Assembly (NCBI GenBank): GCA_938074325.1 | Contig: CALJFZ010000017.1 | Coordinates: forward strand, 62,001 to 126,000 | Length of the DNA: 64,000 nucleotides | Source of the DNA: an uncultured Flavobacteriales bacterium | Lineage (GTDB): Bacteria > Bacteroidota > Bacteroidia > Flavobacteriales_D > Sanyastnellaceae | Direction: 5' to 3' | Part shown: positions 51,805 to 61,597 of the stretch, piece after piece | Layout: each line of letters opens with the position of its first letter | Numbering within the stretch: the stretch's first letter is position 1 | Position numbers and translations under genes: made by a program | The notes under the pieces: model-generated | What the model was told of the DNA's origin: nothing | What the model saw: the letters and a program-made list of their open reading frames with translations, nothing else | The model's database searches: none

Positions 51805-52572
51805 TTAGAGGGAGCGGGCCACGGCCTGAACTTGCCGGTCGGTGCCGAACAATTCATTGGTCGCTTCCAGCCACTTGCGTGCGTCCGTGCGGTTGCCTTC
51901 GTCAGCGAGCATTTCAGCGGTGTAGATGACAGCGTACTTGAGCAGGTCCGTCTGGACTTCCTCGAGTCCCTTGCCACCAAATTCAGCCAACAGCTGCTCA
52001 GCAGTTGCCCATGCTTCATTGGCGTCGCGTACGGCCTTGGCCTTCCACAGGACCGCACCGTACATCAACCAGGCTCCGGGATCTTCTTCGTCCAATGTCC
52101 AGAGGTACTTGTAGTAGGATTTGGCCTTGGTGAATTTTTCTTCGTCGACGTAGATTTCTGCTTGATTCATCGTTGCACGGCGCAGATCATTGAAGTAGTC
52201 GACGTATTCATTGATGTACTCGCCTTCTTTGTCCTTCTTGACAAACTTCGATGCGTACTTCAGGGCATCCTTTAGCGCCTTGCTGTACTTCTCCAACAAC
52301 TCCTCGTCGCTTGATTCCGAGATTTTGAAAAAGGCCATGCTCATGAACACATAGGGAACCGGTTCTTTTTTCGTTTCCTCGTCTTCCGTGTACCGGATGG
52401 CTTTGTAGAGCACTTTCTCGTACTTGCCATCGACCATCCACATCAAGAGTTCATCAAAATCTTCTCGAGGAATAAGCGGTGCCTCATCTTCGTCGCCGGA
52501 TCGCTGGCCGAAGGAAACAAATGGTTGGATCAACATTAAACCAACCAAAAGAGTAAATTGTAATGCTTTCAT
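51805..52572 (-). CDS. Exported TPR-like hypothetical protein
   Basis: Signal-like 'MKALQFTLLVGLMLIQPFVSFGQ'; helical repeats such as 'KFTKAKSYYKYLWTLDEEDPGAWLMYGAVLWKAK'. Confidence 0.65.
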   Translation of the reverse strand: MKALQFTLLVGLMLIQPFVSFGQRSGDEDEAPLIPREDFDELLMWMVDGKYEKVLYKAIRYTEDEETKKEPVPYVFMSMAFFKISESSDEELLEKYSKALKDALKYASKFVKKDKEGEYINEYVDYFNDLRRATMNQAEIYVDEEKFTKAKSYYKYLWTLDEEDPGAWLMYGAVLWKAKAVRDANEAWATAEQLLAEFGGKGLEEVQTDLLKYAVIYTAEMLADEGNRTDARKWLEATNELFGTDRQVQAVARSL

Positions 52573-52608
52573 GCAGGTGGTGTTACCAAATTACATGCCG
52601 AAGATACA

Positions 52609-55068
52609 TTGTGGATGTTGCAAGACAAACCTGCTATAGGAGAATGCCCGCTGGAAGCGTGGTTCAGTGAGCGGGATTGGAAGCCGCATGCGTTTCAGGT
52701 CGAGGCTTGGGATGCGTTTGATGAGGGCGAAGAAGTGCTGATTCAAGCGCCCACTGGATCGGGTAAGACGTACGCAGGTCTGGGAGCGGTCCTGCGGGAG
52801 GCCGCGCGGGAGGCTGAACGAGGACGCCACGCCTCGGGTCTGCAGTTGATTTGGATTGCGCCCATCCGCGCACTCACCAAGGAAATCCAATACAGCGCCG
52901 AACGGCTGGTAGCGGGGTTGGACTTGCCATGGGAAGTGGGTGTGAGAACCGGCGACACTTCCAGAAAAGACAAGGCGCGTCACCGGAAGAAGCTGCCCGA
53001 GATCTTGATCACCACCCCGGAATCGCTGCATGTGATGCTCGCGATGAAGGATGTGGCCAAGCGGTTTGGGTCGTTGCGCTTGATGGTGGTGGACGAATGG
53101 CACGATCTGATGGGAACCAAACGCGGCACCCAAGTGGAACTGGCCTCGGCCTGGTTTCGTGAGGTTGCGCCGCACTATCGGTGCTGGGGCATCAGTGCCA
53201 CAGTGGGAAACATTGAAGAGGCACTGCAGGTGCTCATTGGACCCAACCGCCCCGGCCGACTCATTCAATGCGATTGGATCAAGCGCACCGAAGTCCATTC
53301 CTTGATGCCGTCCCAATTCGAACGGCTGCCTTGGGCCGGACACATTGGCGTGAAATTGGCAGAACACGTTGTGGACGTGATTCGCAAGCACAGCAGCACA
53401 CTCATTTTCACCAATACCCGAGCGCAATCTGAGATTTGGTACCATAAGCTATTAGACATGGCACCGGATTTGGCAGGCGTTTTGGCGCTCCACCACAGTT
53501 CCATTGCCAAGGATTTGCGTGACTGGGTGGAGAATGCACTGCACGAAGGCCATTTGAAGGCCGTGGTGTGCACCAGTTCGTTGGATCTGGGCGTGGATTT
53601 TCGACCAGTGGAAGCAATTGTGCAGGTGGGAGGTCCCAAAGGGGTGGCTCGTTTCATGCAGCGCGCGGGACGGTCCGGTCACCAACCAGGAGCAGTGAGC
53701 CGCATCTTTTTCCTCCCAACGCATGGGTTGGAACTAATCGAAGCCAGCGCCTTGCGCGATGCCATGGCTGCTCAGCGCATCGAACCCCGTACACCTGTGC
53801 TTCGGTCTTTTGATGTGCTGATTCAATTCATGTGCACCTTGGCTGTGGGCGATGGATTTGCTCCGGAACGCCTCCGTGAAGCCATTCATTCTACGCATGC
53901 ATTCGAAAGCGTAGACGAAGACGAATGGAAGTGGTGCCTCTCCTTTATTCGGGATGGGGGCAAAGCCCTGTCTGCGTATGGCGATTATCGGCGCGTGGAG
54001 TGGGACGCTTCGGAAAAGCGCTTTGTCTTGCGCGATCGACGTCTGGCCCGCAGGCATCGCATGAGCATTGGAACCATCGTTTCCGACCAGATGATTAAGG
54101 TCCGCTGGACGAAGGGAGGGTTTATCGGGCACGTCGAGGAGTACTTTATTTCGAGCATGGAGCCGGGCGATGCGTTTTGGTTTGCAGGGATGAGTTTGGA
54201 GTTCGTGCGCTTGAAAGAAGGAGCTGTCCACGTTCGAAAGAGCAAAAAGCCCAAAGGGCGCGTGCCGGTTTACCTCGGGGGGCGGCTCTCATTGAGCAGC
54301 GAGTTAGGAGACGCCATACGGGATGAACTTGACGCTTACAGCAAGGGACATGTTCGCTCTCCCGAAATGAGCCGAGTGAGCCCGTTGCTTGAATTACAGC
54401 AAGAAATGAGCTGCTTGCCCAACCGGGAGGAAATCTTAATCGAACAGTTCCAATCGGAGGATGGGCATCACATTTGCGTGTTCCCCTTTGAGGGAAAAGC
54501 CGTACACGAAGCTATTGGCATGTTGATGGCACACCGGTGGTGCTCGGAACGTCCGCTGTCAATGTCCATTGCGAGCAACGATTACGGATTTGAATTGCTT
54601 TCGGACTCGCCGCTCGATTCAACGGAAATTGAAGAGTTGAACCTGCTCCGAACGGACGGCCTCATGGATGACTTGCAGTCCGGAGTGAATGCGGTGGAAA
54701 TGGCTAAACGCCGGTTCCGAGACATCGCCGTGATTTCCGGATTGGCATTCCAAGGTTTCCCCGGTCAACGCCAGGGTGTGCGCCACTTGCAGTCGCATTC
54801 GGGATTGCTGTTTGACGTCTTTCAAGATTTTGATCCGGAAAATCTGTTGTTCCGCCAGGCATACGATGAGCTGTTGGATCAACAAATGGAGTGGACTCGA
54901 TTGCGTAAGGTTTTGGAGCGCATGCGCAAGAAGCGGGTGGTCATAGAGCGCACGGAGCATCCGACACCATTTTCGTTTCCCTTGGTCGTGAACCGATTGC
55001 GCGAGAAAATGAGTTCTGAGCAGCTCGAGGACCGAATTCGCAAAATGCTGATTCGTACGACCCTGTGA
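52609..55068 (+). CDS. Lhr-like DEXH-box helicase (ligase-associated DNA damage response type)
   Basis: 'HAFQVEAWDAFDEGEEVLIQAPTGSGKTYAGLGAV', 'LIWIAPIRALTKEIQ', 'LMVVDEWHDLMGTKRGTQVEL', 'VCTSSLDLGVDFRPVEAIVQVGGPKGVARFMQRAGRSGHQPG'. Confidence 0.9.
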   Translation: MWMLQDKPAIGECPLEAWFSERDWKPHAFQVEAWDAFDEGEEVLIQAPTGSGKTYAGLGAVLREAAREAERGRHASGLQLIWIAPIRALTKEIQYSAERLVAGLDLPWEVGVRTGDTSRKDKARHRKKLPEILITTPESLHVMLAMKDVAKRFGSLRLMVVDEWHDLMGTKRGTQVELASAWFREVAPHYRCWGISATVGNIEEALQVLIGPNRPGRLIQCDWIKRTEVHSLMPSQFERLPWAGHIGVKLAEHVVDVIRKHSSTLIFTNTRAQSEIWYHKLLDMAPDLAGVLALHHSSIAKDLRDWVENALHEGHLKAVVCTSSLDLGVDFRPVEAIVQVGGPKGVARFMQRAGRSGHQPGAVSRIFFLPTHGLELIEASALRDAMAAQRIEPRTPVLRSFDVLIQFMCTLAVGDGFAPERLREAIHSTHAFESVDEDEWKWCLSFIRDGGKALSAYGDYRRVEWDASEKRFVLRDRRLARRHRMSIGTIVSDQMIKVRWTKGGFIGHVEEYFISSMEPGDAFWFAGMSLEFVRLKEGAVHVRKSKKPKGRVPVYLGGRLSLSSELGDAIRDELDAYSKGHVRSPEMSRVSPLLELQQEMSCLPNREEILIEQFQSEDGHHICVFPFEGKAVHEAIGMLMAHRWCSERPLSMSIASNDYGFELLSDSPLDSTEIEELNLLRTDGLMDDLQSGVNAVEMAKRRFRDIAVISGLAFQGFPGQRQGVRHLQSHSGLLFDVFQDFDPENLLFRQAYDELLDQQMEWTRLRKVLERMRKKRVVIERTEHPTPFSFPLVVNRLREKMSSEQLEDRIRKMLIRTTL

Positions 55069-55087
55069 ATGCCGTAAATTCGTCACC

Positions 55088-57412
55088 ATGCAAGAATTGA
55101 AACGCCACCTGGGTGTGGTGCTGTTGATGCTCATGCCTGCCATTCTGTACGGGCAGGCAACCGTGAAGGGATTCCTCCGCAGCAAGGACTCCGGCGAGCC
55201 CGTGATGTTTGCGAGCGTCTCCTTGGAGGGCACAAGCTTTGGTGTCATGTCGGATATTGAAGGCTTCTACAGCCTTAGTCGGGTGCCGGCCGGCACGTAC
55301 ACGTTGGTGATTTCCAGCATGGAATACGAAGGCGTCACCGAAGGCGTGGAGCTTGTGGACGGTAAAATCACCACCCGCAACTTCTTGCTCGAACAGCAAG
55401 TCATCCAACTGGAAGGCGCTGAAGTCAATGCTGATCGGGAGGAGCAAACCACCAAGGTGAACATGTCTGTGGAGACGATCCGTCCGAGTGACTTGAAGAA
55501 GATCCCCAGTTTTGGTGGTCAGCCCGACTTGGTGCAGGCATTGCAGGTCCTGCCGGGATTCATCAGCACCGGCGACCAAGGCGGTCAGCTTTATATCCGC
55601 GGTGGGTCGCCCATCCAGAACAAGGTGTTACTGGACGGTATGATCATTTACAATGCGTTTCACAGCATCGGGTTGTTCAGTGTTTTCGATTCCGATGTAA
55701 TCGCCAATGCCGATGTCTACACAGGAGGCTTTGGGGCCAAATTCGGCGGACGAATTTCCTCGGTGATGGATATCAAAACCCGAGATGGGAACAAAATGAA
55801 AACCCAGGGAAGGATCGGCGCAAGTCCCTTTGGTGCGAAGTTGACTCTCGAAGGTCCGCTCAAGAAGTTGTCCGACTCGGGTGCAGGTATTTCATACATC
55901 TTGTCCTTGAAGCACAGCTACCTGGAGCAGACGTCCAAGGTCCTCTACGACTACGTCAACAATGACGGTGAAGGCCTGCCATTCAATTTTACAGATGCTT
56001 ACGGAAAGGTGTCATTTGGCAGTGGCAATGGATCCAAGCTGAGTTTGTTTGGCTTCAACTTCAACGACCGCGTCAATTACCAAGCCTTGTCTGACTTGCG
56101 CTGGAAGAATTACGGTGGCGGAGGAAACTTTACGGTGGTGCCCAGTGGTTCGGCTATCCTCATGAACGGGCACTTCGCTGCGAGCGATTACGAAATCCGC
56201 CTGCAAGAGGAGGGGCTGGAAGACCGGTACAGTGCGGTCAATGGGTTCAACTTCGGGTTGGATTTTAAGTATGTCTTGGGCGAGAATGCCGTCGAGTACG
56301 GGCTTGAGGTAGTAGGAATGCAGACGGACTTCCAGACGTTCAACTCCATCGGTGTCCAAGTGGGACAAGTGGAAAACACCACGGAGTTTGCAGGCTACGT
56401 AGACTACAGAATCAACCGCGGGGATTGGATCATCAATCCGAGCATGCGGATGCAGTATTACAGCTCACTGGCTCGATTCCGTCCGGAACCACGAGTGGGG
56501 GTGAAGTACAAAGCCAGCGAGCGCTTGCGCTTGAAGTTTGCTGCCGGACTGTACTCGCAAAACGTCATCAGTTCCAATTCGGACAGAGACGTCGTCAACC
56601 TGTTCTATGGATTTCTGTCCGGTCCCGAAAACCTCCAACGCAATCTGCTGACCCCAACGGGCGACGTCCAAGAAGTAATTCACTCCCTACAAACAGCGGA
56701 GCATGTGATCTCAGGATTTGAATTTGATTTGACTGAGCGGCTCAATTTGAATGTAGAAGGCTACTTCAAAAACTTCAGCCAGCTCACAAACGCCAACCGC
56801 AACAAGCTCTTTGAAGACAACGCACAGAACTCAGACGTTCCGGAGGTGCTTCGTAAGGACTTCATCGTTGAAACGGGCGTAGCGTACGGTGCTGATATCG
56901 TGTTGAAGTACGAAGAGCGCTCAAGTTATGTTTGGTTGGTGTATGGATATGGCAATGTGGACCGTTGGGATGGATTCCGCTGGTACGATCCTGTGTTTGA
57001 TCGTCGCCACAACGTGAATTTGGTCGTTTCACAGGGCATTGGTCGCAACGATGCATGGGAAGTAAGCGGCCGCTGGAACCTGGGCTCTGGATTGCCTTTC
57101 ACGCAGACGCAAGGGTTCTATCAACCACCAAGCGTCATCGACGGCATTTCATCCGACTACGTAGTCGCTAACAGCAATGAGCTCGGCATCCAGTTCGCTG
57201 CATTGAACCAGGGTCGTCTCCCTGCGTATCACCGCTTGGATTTGAGCATCCGCCGTGAGTGGAAATTCGAAAACGACCAGACATTGGAGTTTTCTGCAGG
57301 CGCCACCAATGTGTACAGCCGGGATAACGTTTTCTACATCAACCGCATCACGGGTGACCGCGTGAATCAATTGCCATTCCTGCCGTCTGTAAGTGCGGAT
57401 TGGCGCTTCTAA
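55088..57412 (+). CDS. TonB-dependent receptor with N-terminal carboxypeptidase-regulatory-like domain
   Basis: 'ATVKGFLRSKDSGEPVMFASVSLEGTSFGVMSDIEGFYSLSRVPAGTYTLVIS', plug 'QALQVLPGFISTGDQGGQLYIRGGSPIQNKVLLDGMIIYNAFH', barrel ending 'SADWRF'. Confidence 0.92.
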   Translation: MQELKRHLGVVLLMLMPAILYGQATVKGFLRSKDSGEPVMFASVSLEGTSFGVMSDIEGFYSLSRVPAGTYTLVISSMEYEGVTEGVELVDGKITTRNFLLEQQVIQLEGAEVNADREEQTTKVNMSVETIRPSDLKKIPSFGGQPDLVQALQVLPGFISTGDQGGQLYIRGGSPIQNKVLLDGMIIYNAFHSIGLFSVFDSDVIANADVYTGGFGAKFGGRISSVMDIKTRDGNKMKTQGRIGASPFGAKLTLEGPLKKLSDSGAGISYILSLKHSYLEQTSKVLYDYVNNDGEGLPFNFTDAYGKVSFGSGNGSKLSLFGFNFNDRVNYQALSDLRWKNYGGGGNFTVVPSGSAILMNGHFAASDYEIRLQEEGLEDRYSAVNGFNFGLDFKYVLGENAVEYGLEVVGMQTDFQTFNSIGVQVGQVENTTEFAGYVDYRINRGDWIINPSMRMQYYSSLARFRPEPRVGVKYKASERLRLKFAAGLYSQNVISSNSDRDVVNLFYGFLSGPENLQRNLLTPTGDVQEVIHSLQTAEHVISGFEFDLTERLNLNVEGYFKNFSQLTNANRNKLFEDNAQNSDVPEVLRKDFIVETGVAYGADIVLKYEERSSYVWLVYGYGNVDRWDGFRWYDPVFDRRHNVNLVVSQGIGRNDAWEVSGRWNLGSGLPFTQTQGFYQPPSVIDGISSDYVVANSNELGIQFAALNQGRLPAYHRLDLSIRREWKFENDQTLEFSAGATNVYSRDNVFYINRITGDRVNQLPFLPSVSADWRF

Positions 57413-57421
57413 TTCACAGTT

Positions 57422-59083
57422 TTACGGTTTGCTCAGCAGGGCAGAGGCGTGCGCCATGGCGGCTTCCGTCACCACTGATCCGCTCAGCATGCCAGCCAAT
57501 TCTTGCACCCGAGCATCTGTGCCCAACGGTGTGACCTCGGTTCGGGTCGCTGCGTCGACTGAACGCTTCGACACCTTGAGGTGATGATCTGCCGATGCAG
57601 CTACCTGCGGCAGGTGGGTGACGGAAATGACTTGCTGTTGCTGAGCCATTTGGTGCATGAGCTCCGCCATTTCCTCTGCCACCTTTCCGCTTACTCCTGT
57701 GTCAATTTCATCGAGCACAATGGTGGGAATGGAGGTGGAACCCTGACCGGTGGCTTTGAAGGCCAACATGAGGCGGCTTTTTTCACCGCCGGAGGCCACC
57801 TTTTGAAGTGGCAGTGCCGGGTGTCCGGGATTGGCGGAGAATACAATGGTGACTTCCTCGATGCCCATTGCGTCGGGTTCCGTCATTTCATTCCAGGTAA
57901 AGTCCAGACATGCATCGGGCATGCTGAGCCTCTGCAGTTTTTCCATGATGCCCGATGCGAGACCTGCGGCAATGGTTTGGCGGCTCTGCATCAATCGGCG
58001 GCCGACTTCAAATACCTCAGTTCTACGCTGTACCAAGGCTTGTTGTGCCGCTGCATATGCTTGATCCACGTCTGCAGCTTCTGACAGCTGTTCCGCTAGG
58101 CTGATTTGCAGGCGCTTCAATTCGTCGACGTTGGCAGCGTGGTGCTTGTGCAGAATGCGTTGCAAGTCGTTGTGCAGCGCATTCAGGTAATCTAGCCGGT
58201 TCGGATTGGCGTCCGATTCTTCGGCGAGCACGGTCAACTCCTGAATGAGGTCATCCACTTCAATGCGCACGCTCGTGAGGCGTTGTGCCAACTCCAGAAA
58301 GCGATTGCCAATGCCCCCGAGCGTGTCCAATTGCTTCCCAGCGACCTGAACTCGGTCCACCGCGCCTGTTCCTTCGTCGTTGTCGGACAATGCGGCCAAC
58401 GCTTGGGTCAAGGCCTCCCGGATGGCTTCCCCATTTTCCAAAACGTCCCGCTCTTCCATCAGTGCATTCCAATCCTGGTCTTCCAGGTTCAACTGATTCA
58501 GTTCATCGAGCTGGTATTGGATGTAGTCCAGATCGGTTTGGGGTTGTGAGCGCTTTAGTTCCAATTCAGCCAATCGGCGCTGAGCTTCTTTGAAGGCGGC
58601 GTACACATCAGTGTAGGCTTGAATGGTGGGAGCGTGATCGGCGTTGGAGTCAATCCAGGCCAATTGGAATTCCCGCTGCAGCAATAGCTTGGCGCTGTCT
58701 TGACCATGTAAATCCACCAGTCGGTTGCCCAGTGCTTGCAGGTCTTGCAGCTTGACGGGTGTGTCATTGACGAAAATCCGGCCGCGGCCCTGGCGAGAAA
58801 ATTCGCGTCGGATGATGAGGTCGTCCCAGGCATCCAGCCGGTTGGCCTCCAACCATGATTGAATGGCCGGTGTGGTGGAGAAAACGCCTTCCACGGTGCA
58901 GCGGTCCGCGCCGGTCCGAATGCTGCTGGTATCGGCTCGGTCACCGATCAAAAGCCCCAACGCGCCAAGGACAATGGACTTGCCCGAGCCGGTCTCGCCT
59001 GTCATGGCCGTCATGCCGGTAGACCAAGGCAAATCCAACGCATCGATCAATGCGTAATTGCGAATATTGAGCGATTTCAGCAT
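57422..59083 (-). CDS. recN: DNA repair protein RecN
   Basis: 'MLKSLNIRNYALIDALDLPWSTGMTAMTGETGSGKSIVLGALGLLIGDRAD', 'VASGGEKSRLMLAFKA', 'TIVLDEIDTGVSGKVAEEMAELM'; start moved to internal MLKSLN. Confidence 0.96.
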   Translation of the reverse strand: MLKSLNIRNYALIDALDLPWSTGMTAMTGETGSGKSIVLGALGLLIGDRADTSSIRTGADRCTVEGVFSTTPAIQSWLEANRLDAWDDLIIRREFSRQGRGRIFVNDTPVKLQDLQALGNRLVDLHGQDSAKLLLQREFQLAWIDSNADHAPTIQAYTDVYAAFKEAQRRLAELELKRSQPQTDLDYIQYQLDELNQLNLEDQDWNALMEERDVLENGEAIREALTQALAALSDNDEGTGAVDRVQVAGKQLDTLGGIGNRFLELAQRLTSVRIEVDDLIQELTVLAEESDANPNRLDYLNALHNDLQRILHKHHAANVDELKRLQISLAEQLSEAADVDQAYAAAQQALVQRRTEVFEVGRRLMQSRQTIAAGLASGIMEKLQRLSMPDACLDFTWNEMTEPDAMGIEEVTIVFSANPGHPALPLQKVASGGEKSRLMLAFKATGQGSTSIPTIVLDEIDTGVSGKVAEEMAELMHQMAQQQQVISVTHLPQVAASADHHLKVSKRSVDAATRTEVTPLGTDARVQELAGMLSGSVVTEAAMAHASALLSKP

Positions 59084-59090
59084 GTTGGTT

Positions 59091-60005
59091 TCAGCCCAAG
59101 ATGCTGTCGTACTTAGAGATGTTCCCCGGGTCCATTTGCTTAAGCACCGGGAGTAAGCGCGTCTTTTCTGCATCCGGGGCAGGTCCAAAGACTTTCAGAA
59201 TCTCATCGGATTTCGAAAGGAAAAACAACTGCAAGTTGTACGATGAGGGCCGAATGCGGTGCGTCTGACGCATTTCAATCAAAGCGTCTGCCATGGCCAA
59301 TCGACCGGCTTCGACGTCGTCGAACAATTGATCCAATCCCATGCGGTGATAATAGTACAGGCAGTTGCGCACGGGACGGAAAGTTTGTGAGAGCATGTTC
59401 TCAACCAACCAGTATCGGTTTTGATTGCCTTGGCTGGCCTTCCAGCCCGTAGGACCAGAATTCTGTGCGTTGGCCACGATGGTTTGCGCCTTCAAGTAAT
59501 GGGCCGTCCCGCCTTCCAATGCCATGCTATCGTAATCCATCCCTAGGATCATGTACGCATAGTAGGCCAAAATGGAGGAGAGGTTGTCGCGGTATTGGTC
59601 AATGCTGAATTGAATATTGCTGCTGCCGTCCCATGAAATTTCAAAATCCCCATCGTTGACCAGCAACATGGCCGAATTGTAGTCGCTGTTATATACAGGG
59701 CGGGAGCTCTGTACTTGAATGTTTCCTCGAAACGAGGTTGGGCTTGGAGCTTCAGAAATGGTGATCTGCATCGTGCATTCGATGCGCTCCTCGAACTGGA
59801 ACTCGTCATTGGTCCAGCGACGGCCGTTCATGAATTCTTGAATGTTCTCCTCCAACGACTCAAATATGGACGCCTCGACATTGGCAATTTGAGGGGCGAT
59901 GACTTGCACACGGCAGTTCAATTCTTGCGCTTGAAGCGGGGTGTTCCACAGAAGCGCTGTGCCTGCAATCAGGCCAATGAAGCGGAGCCGGAGCGATGAA
60001 GTCAT
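59091..60005 (-). CDS. porD: DUF4835 family / type IX secretion protein PorD-like
   Basis: 'QELNCRVQVIAPQIANVEASIFESLEENIQEFMNGRRWTNDEFQFEERIECTMQITI' and 'SILAYYAYMILGMDYDSMALEGG' plus conserved position between recN and coaBC. Confidence 0.85.
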   Translation of the reverse strand: MTSSLRLRFIGLIAGTALLWNTPLQAQELNCRVQVIAPQIANVEASIFESLEENIQEFMNGRRWTNDEFQFEERIECTMQITISEAPSPTSFRGNIQVQSSRPVYNSDYNSAMLLVNDGDFEISWDGSSNIQFSIDQYRDNLSSILAYYAYMILGMDYDSMALEGGTAHYLKAQTIVANAQNSGPTGWKASQGNQNRYWLVENMLSQTFRPVRNCLYYYHRMGLDQLFDDVEAGRLAMADALIEMRQTHRIRPSSYNLQLFFLSKSDEILKVFGPAPDAEKTRLLPVLKQMDPGNISKYDSILG

Positions 60006-61207
60006 GAAAGAATTCTTTTCAGAAGGGTGGTCACGATGTCCTCGGCCACCTTGGCTTTGGACTTCAATTCAAATTTATGGGAATCCCCGTTCTTTTCGAA
60101 GATGGTGATGCGGTTGGTATCGGTGCCAAATCCGGCACCTTCATCTGCGGTCGTATTCAGCACGATGAAATCAGCCTGCTTGCGCTCCAACTTGGACTTG
60201 GCACTGGCCTCGCCGTTGTCCGTTTCCAGCGCAAATCCTACCACGGTTTGTGTTGGTGTTTTGTTCTTGCCCCAAGCGGCAAGAATGTCCAGCGTGGGTT
60301 CGAGTGCAATAGCGGCGGGCAACTCTCCCTTATGCAATTTGCGATCGGAAGGGGTCGTGGGGCGGGCATCAGCCACGGCTGCTGCAGCGACAGCAACATC
60401 GCAGCCTTCAAACCTCGCCATAGCGGCATCGTACATGTCTTGGGCAGTTTCCACCTTCACGAATTCGTGAACGCCAGCAGGCGGATTTAATTGCACCGGA
60501 CCGGAAATGAGCAACACGTCAGCACCTAGCTGGATAAAGGCCTCGGCCAATGCGTAACCCATTTTGCCGGAACTCCGATTACCGATAAACCGAACGGCGT
60601 CAATCGGTTCATGCGTGGGACCAGCCGTGATCAAGACGCGTCTGCCAGACAAGGGTGCCGCATCACGAAACCACTTTTCCATCCAATCTGCGATGTGCTC
60701 CGGTTCAGCCATGCGGCCTTTTCCATCTAGCCCTGACGCTAGCGGTCCTGATTCGGGTTCAATGATCCCGACCCCTCTTTGGGCCAGCGTGCTCAAATTT
60801 TCTTGCGTTGCTGGATGGGTGAACATGTCCAAATCCATCGCTGGAGCTACAATGACGGGACATCGGCTGCTCAAATGCACAGCCAAAAGAAAGCTGTCGC
60901 CTGAGCCTTGGACCATGCTGCTCAGGGTTTGAGCTGTGGCCGGGGCGATCAAGAAGGCGTCGGCCCACAAGCCAAGGTCAACGTGGTTGGTCCAGGTTCC
61001 TTGGTCCTTGTTTTCCGTAAAATCGCTGTAAACCCTGTGACCGGTAAGGGTGGCCAAGGTGAGGGGCGTAATGAAGTCGATGGCCGCTTGCGACATGACC
61101 ACACGTACCTCTGCTCCGCGGCGTTGCAGTTCGCGAGCGAGCAAAGCAGATTTGTAGGCAGCTATGCTGCCTGTAATTCCTAGAAGAATGCGTTTGTTTT
61201 CCAACAT
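60002..61207 (-). CDS. coaBC: Bifunctional phosphopantothenoylcysteine decarboxylase / phosphopantothenate-cysteine ligase
   Basis: 'LLGITGSIAAYKSALLARELQRRGAEVRVVMSQAAIDFI', 'VLITAGPTHEPIDAVRFIGNRSSGKMGYALAEA', 'FALETDNGEASAKSKLERKQADFIVLN'. Confidence 0.97.
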   Translation of the reverse strand: MLENKRILLGITGSIAAYKSALLARELQRRGAEVRVVMSQAAIDFITPLTLATLTGHRVYSDFTENKDQGTWTNHVDLGLWADAFLIAPATAQTLSSMVQGSGDSFLLAVHLSSRCPVIVAPAMDLDMFTHPATQENLSTLAQRGVGIIEPESGPLASGLDGKGRMAEPEHIADWMEKWFRDAAPLSGRRVLITAGPTHEPIDAVRFIGNRSSGKMGYALAEAFIQLGADVLLISGPVQLNPPAGVHEFVKVETAQDMYDAAMARFEGCDVAVAAAAVADARPTTPSDRKLHKGELPAAIALEPTLDILAAWGKNKTPTQTVVGFALETDNGEASAKSKLERKQADFIVLNTTADEGAGFGTDTNRITIFEKNGDSHKFELKSKAKVAEDIVTTLLKRILS

Positions 61208-61234
61208 GGCGGGAAAGGAACTCCGCCTGCTGGC

Positions 61235-61597
61235 TTAGGCTTCGGCGTCCGCTGCGTCCTCTGAATCATCGCCTTCAACGGGATCGTTGATGCCGATCAG
61301 ATCCTGACCGAGCTCCGCAATCGCGATGCTGTGCGGCTTGGGAAGGCGCTCGTAGAATCGAGAAATCTCGATTTGCTCACGGTTTTCGAATACTTCCTCG
61401 AGTGAATCGGTAGGCGTGATGAACTCTTCGAGTTTCGCATTCAGCTCCTGCTTCATTTCCACCGCGAGTTGGTTGCTGCGGCTGCTCAAAACGACGATGG
61501 TCTCGAACAAGTTGCCAGTTCCTTGCGTCTCCAACGCGTGATTGTCGCGTGTTTCGGTGGACTTGTCCGCCTTGATGGATTTGAAATTCGTGCTCAT
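61235..61597 (-). CDS. rpoZ: DNA-directed RNA polymerase subunit omega (RpoZ-like)
   Basis: 'TGNLFETIVVLSSRSNQLAVEMKQELNAKLEEF' omega-like; conserved gene order with coaBC and bamD. Confidence 0.82.
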   Translation of the reverse strand: MSTNFKSIKADKSTETRDNHALETQGTGNLFETIVVLSSRSNQLAVEMKQELNAKLEEFITPTDSLEEVFENREQIEISRFYERLPKPHSIAIAELGQDLIGINDPVEGDDSEDAADAEA

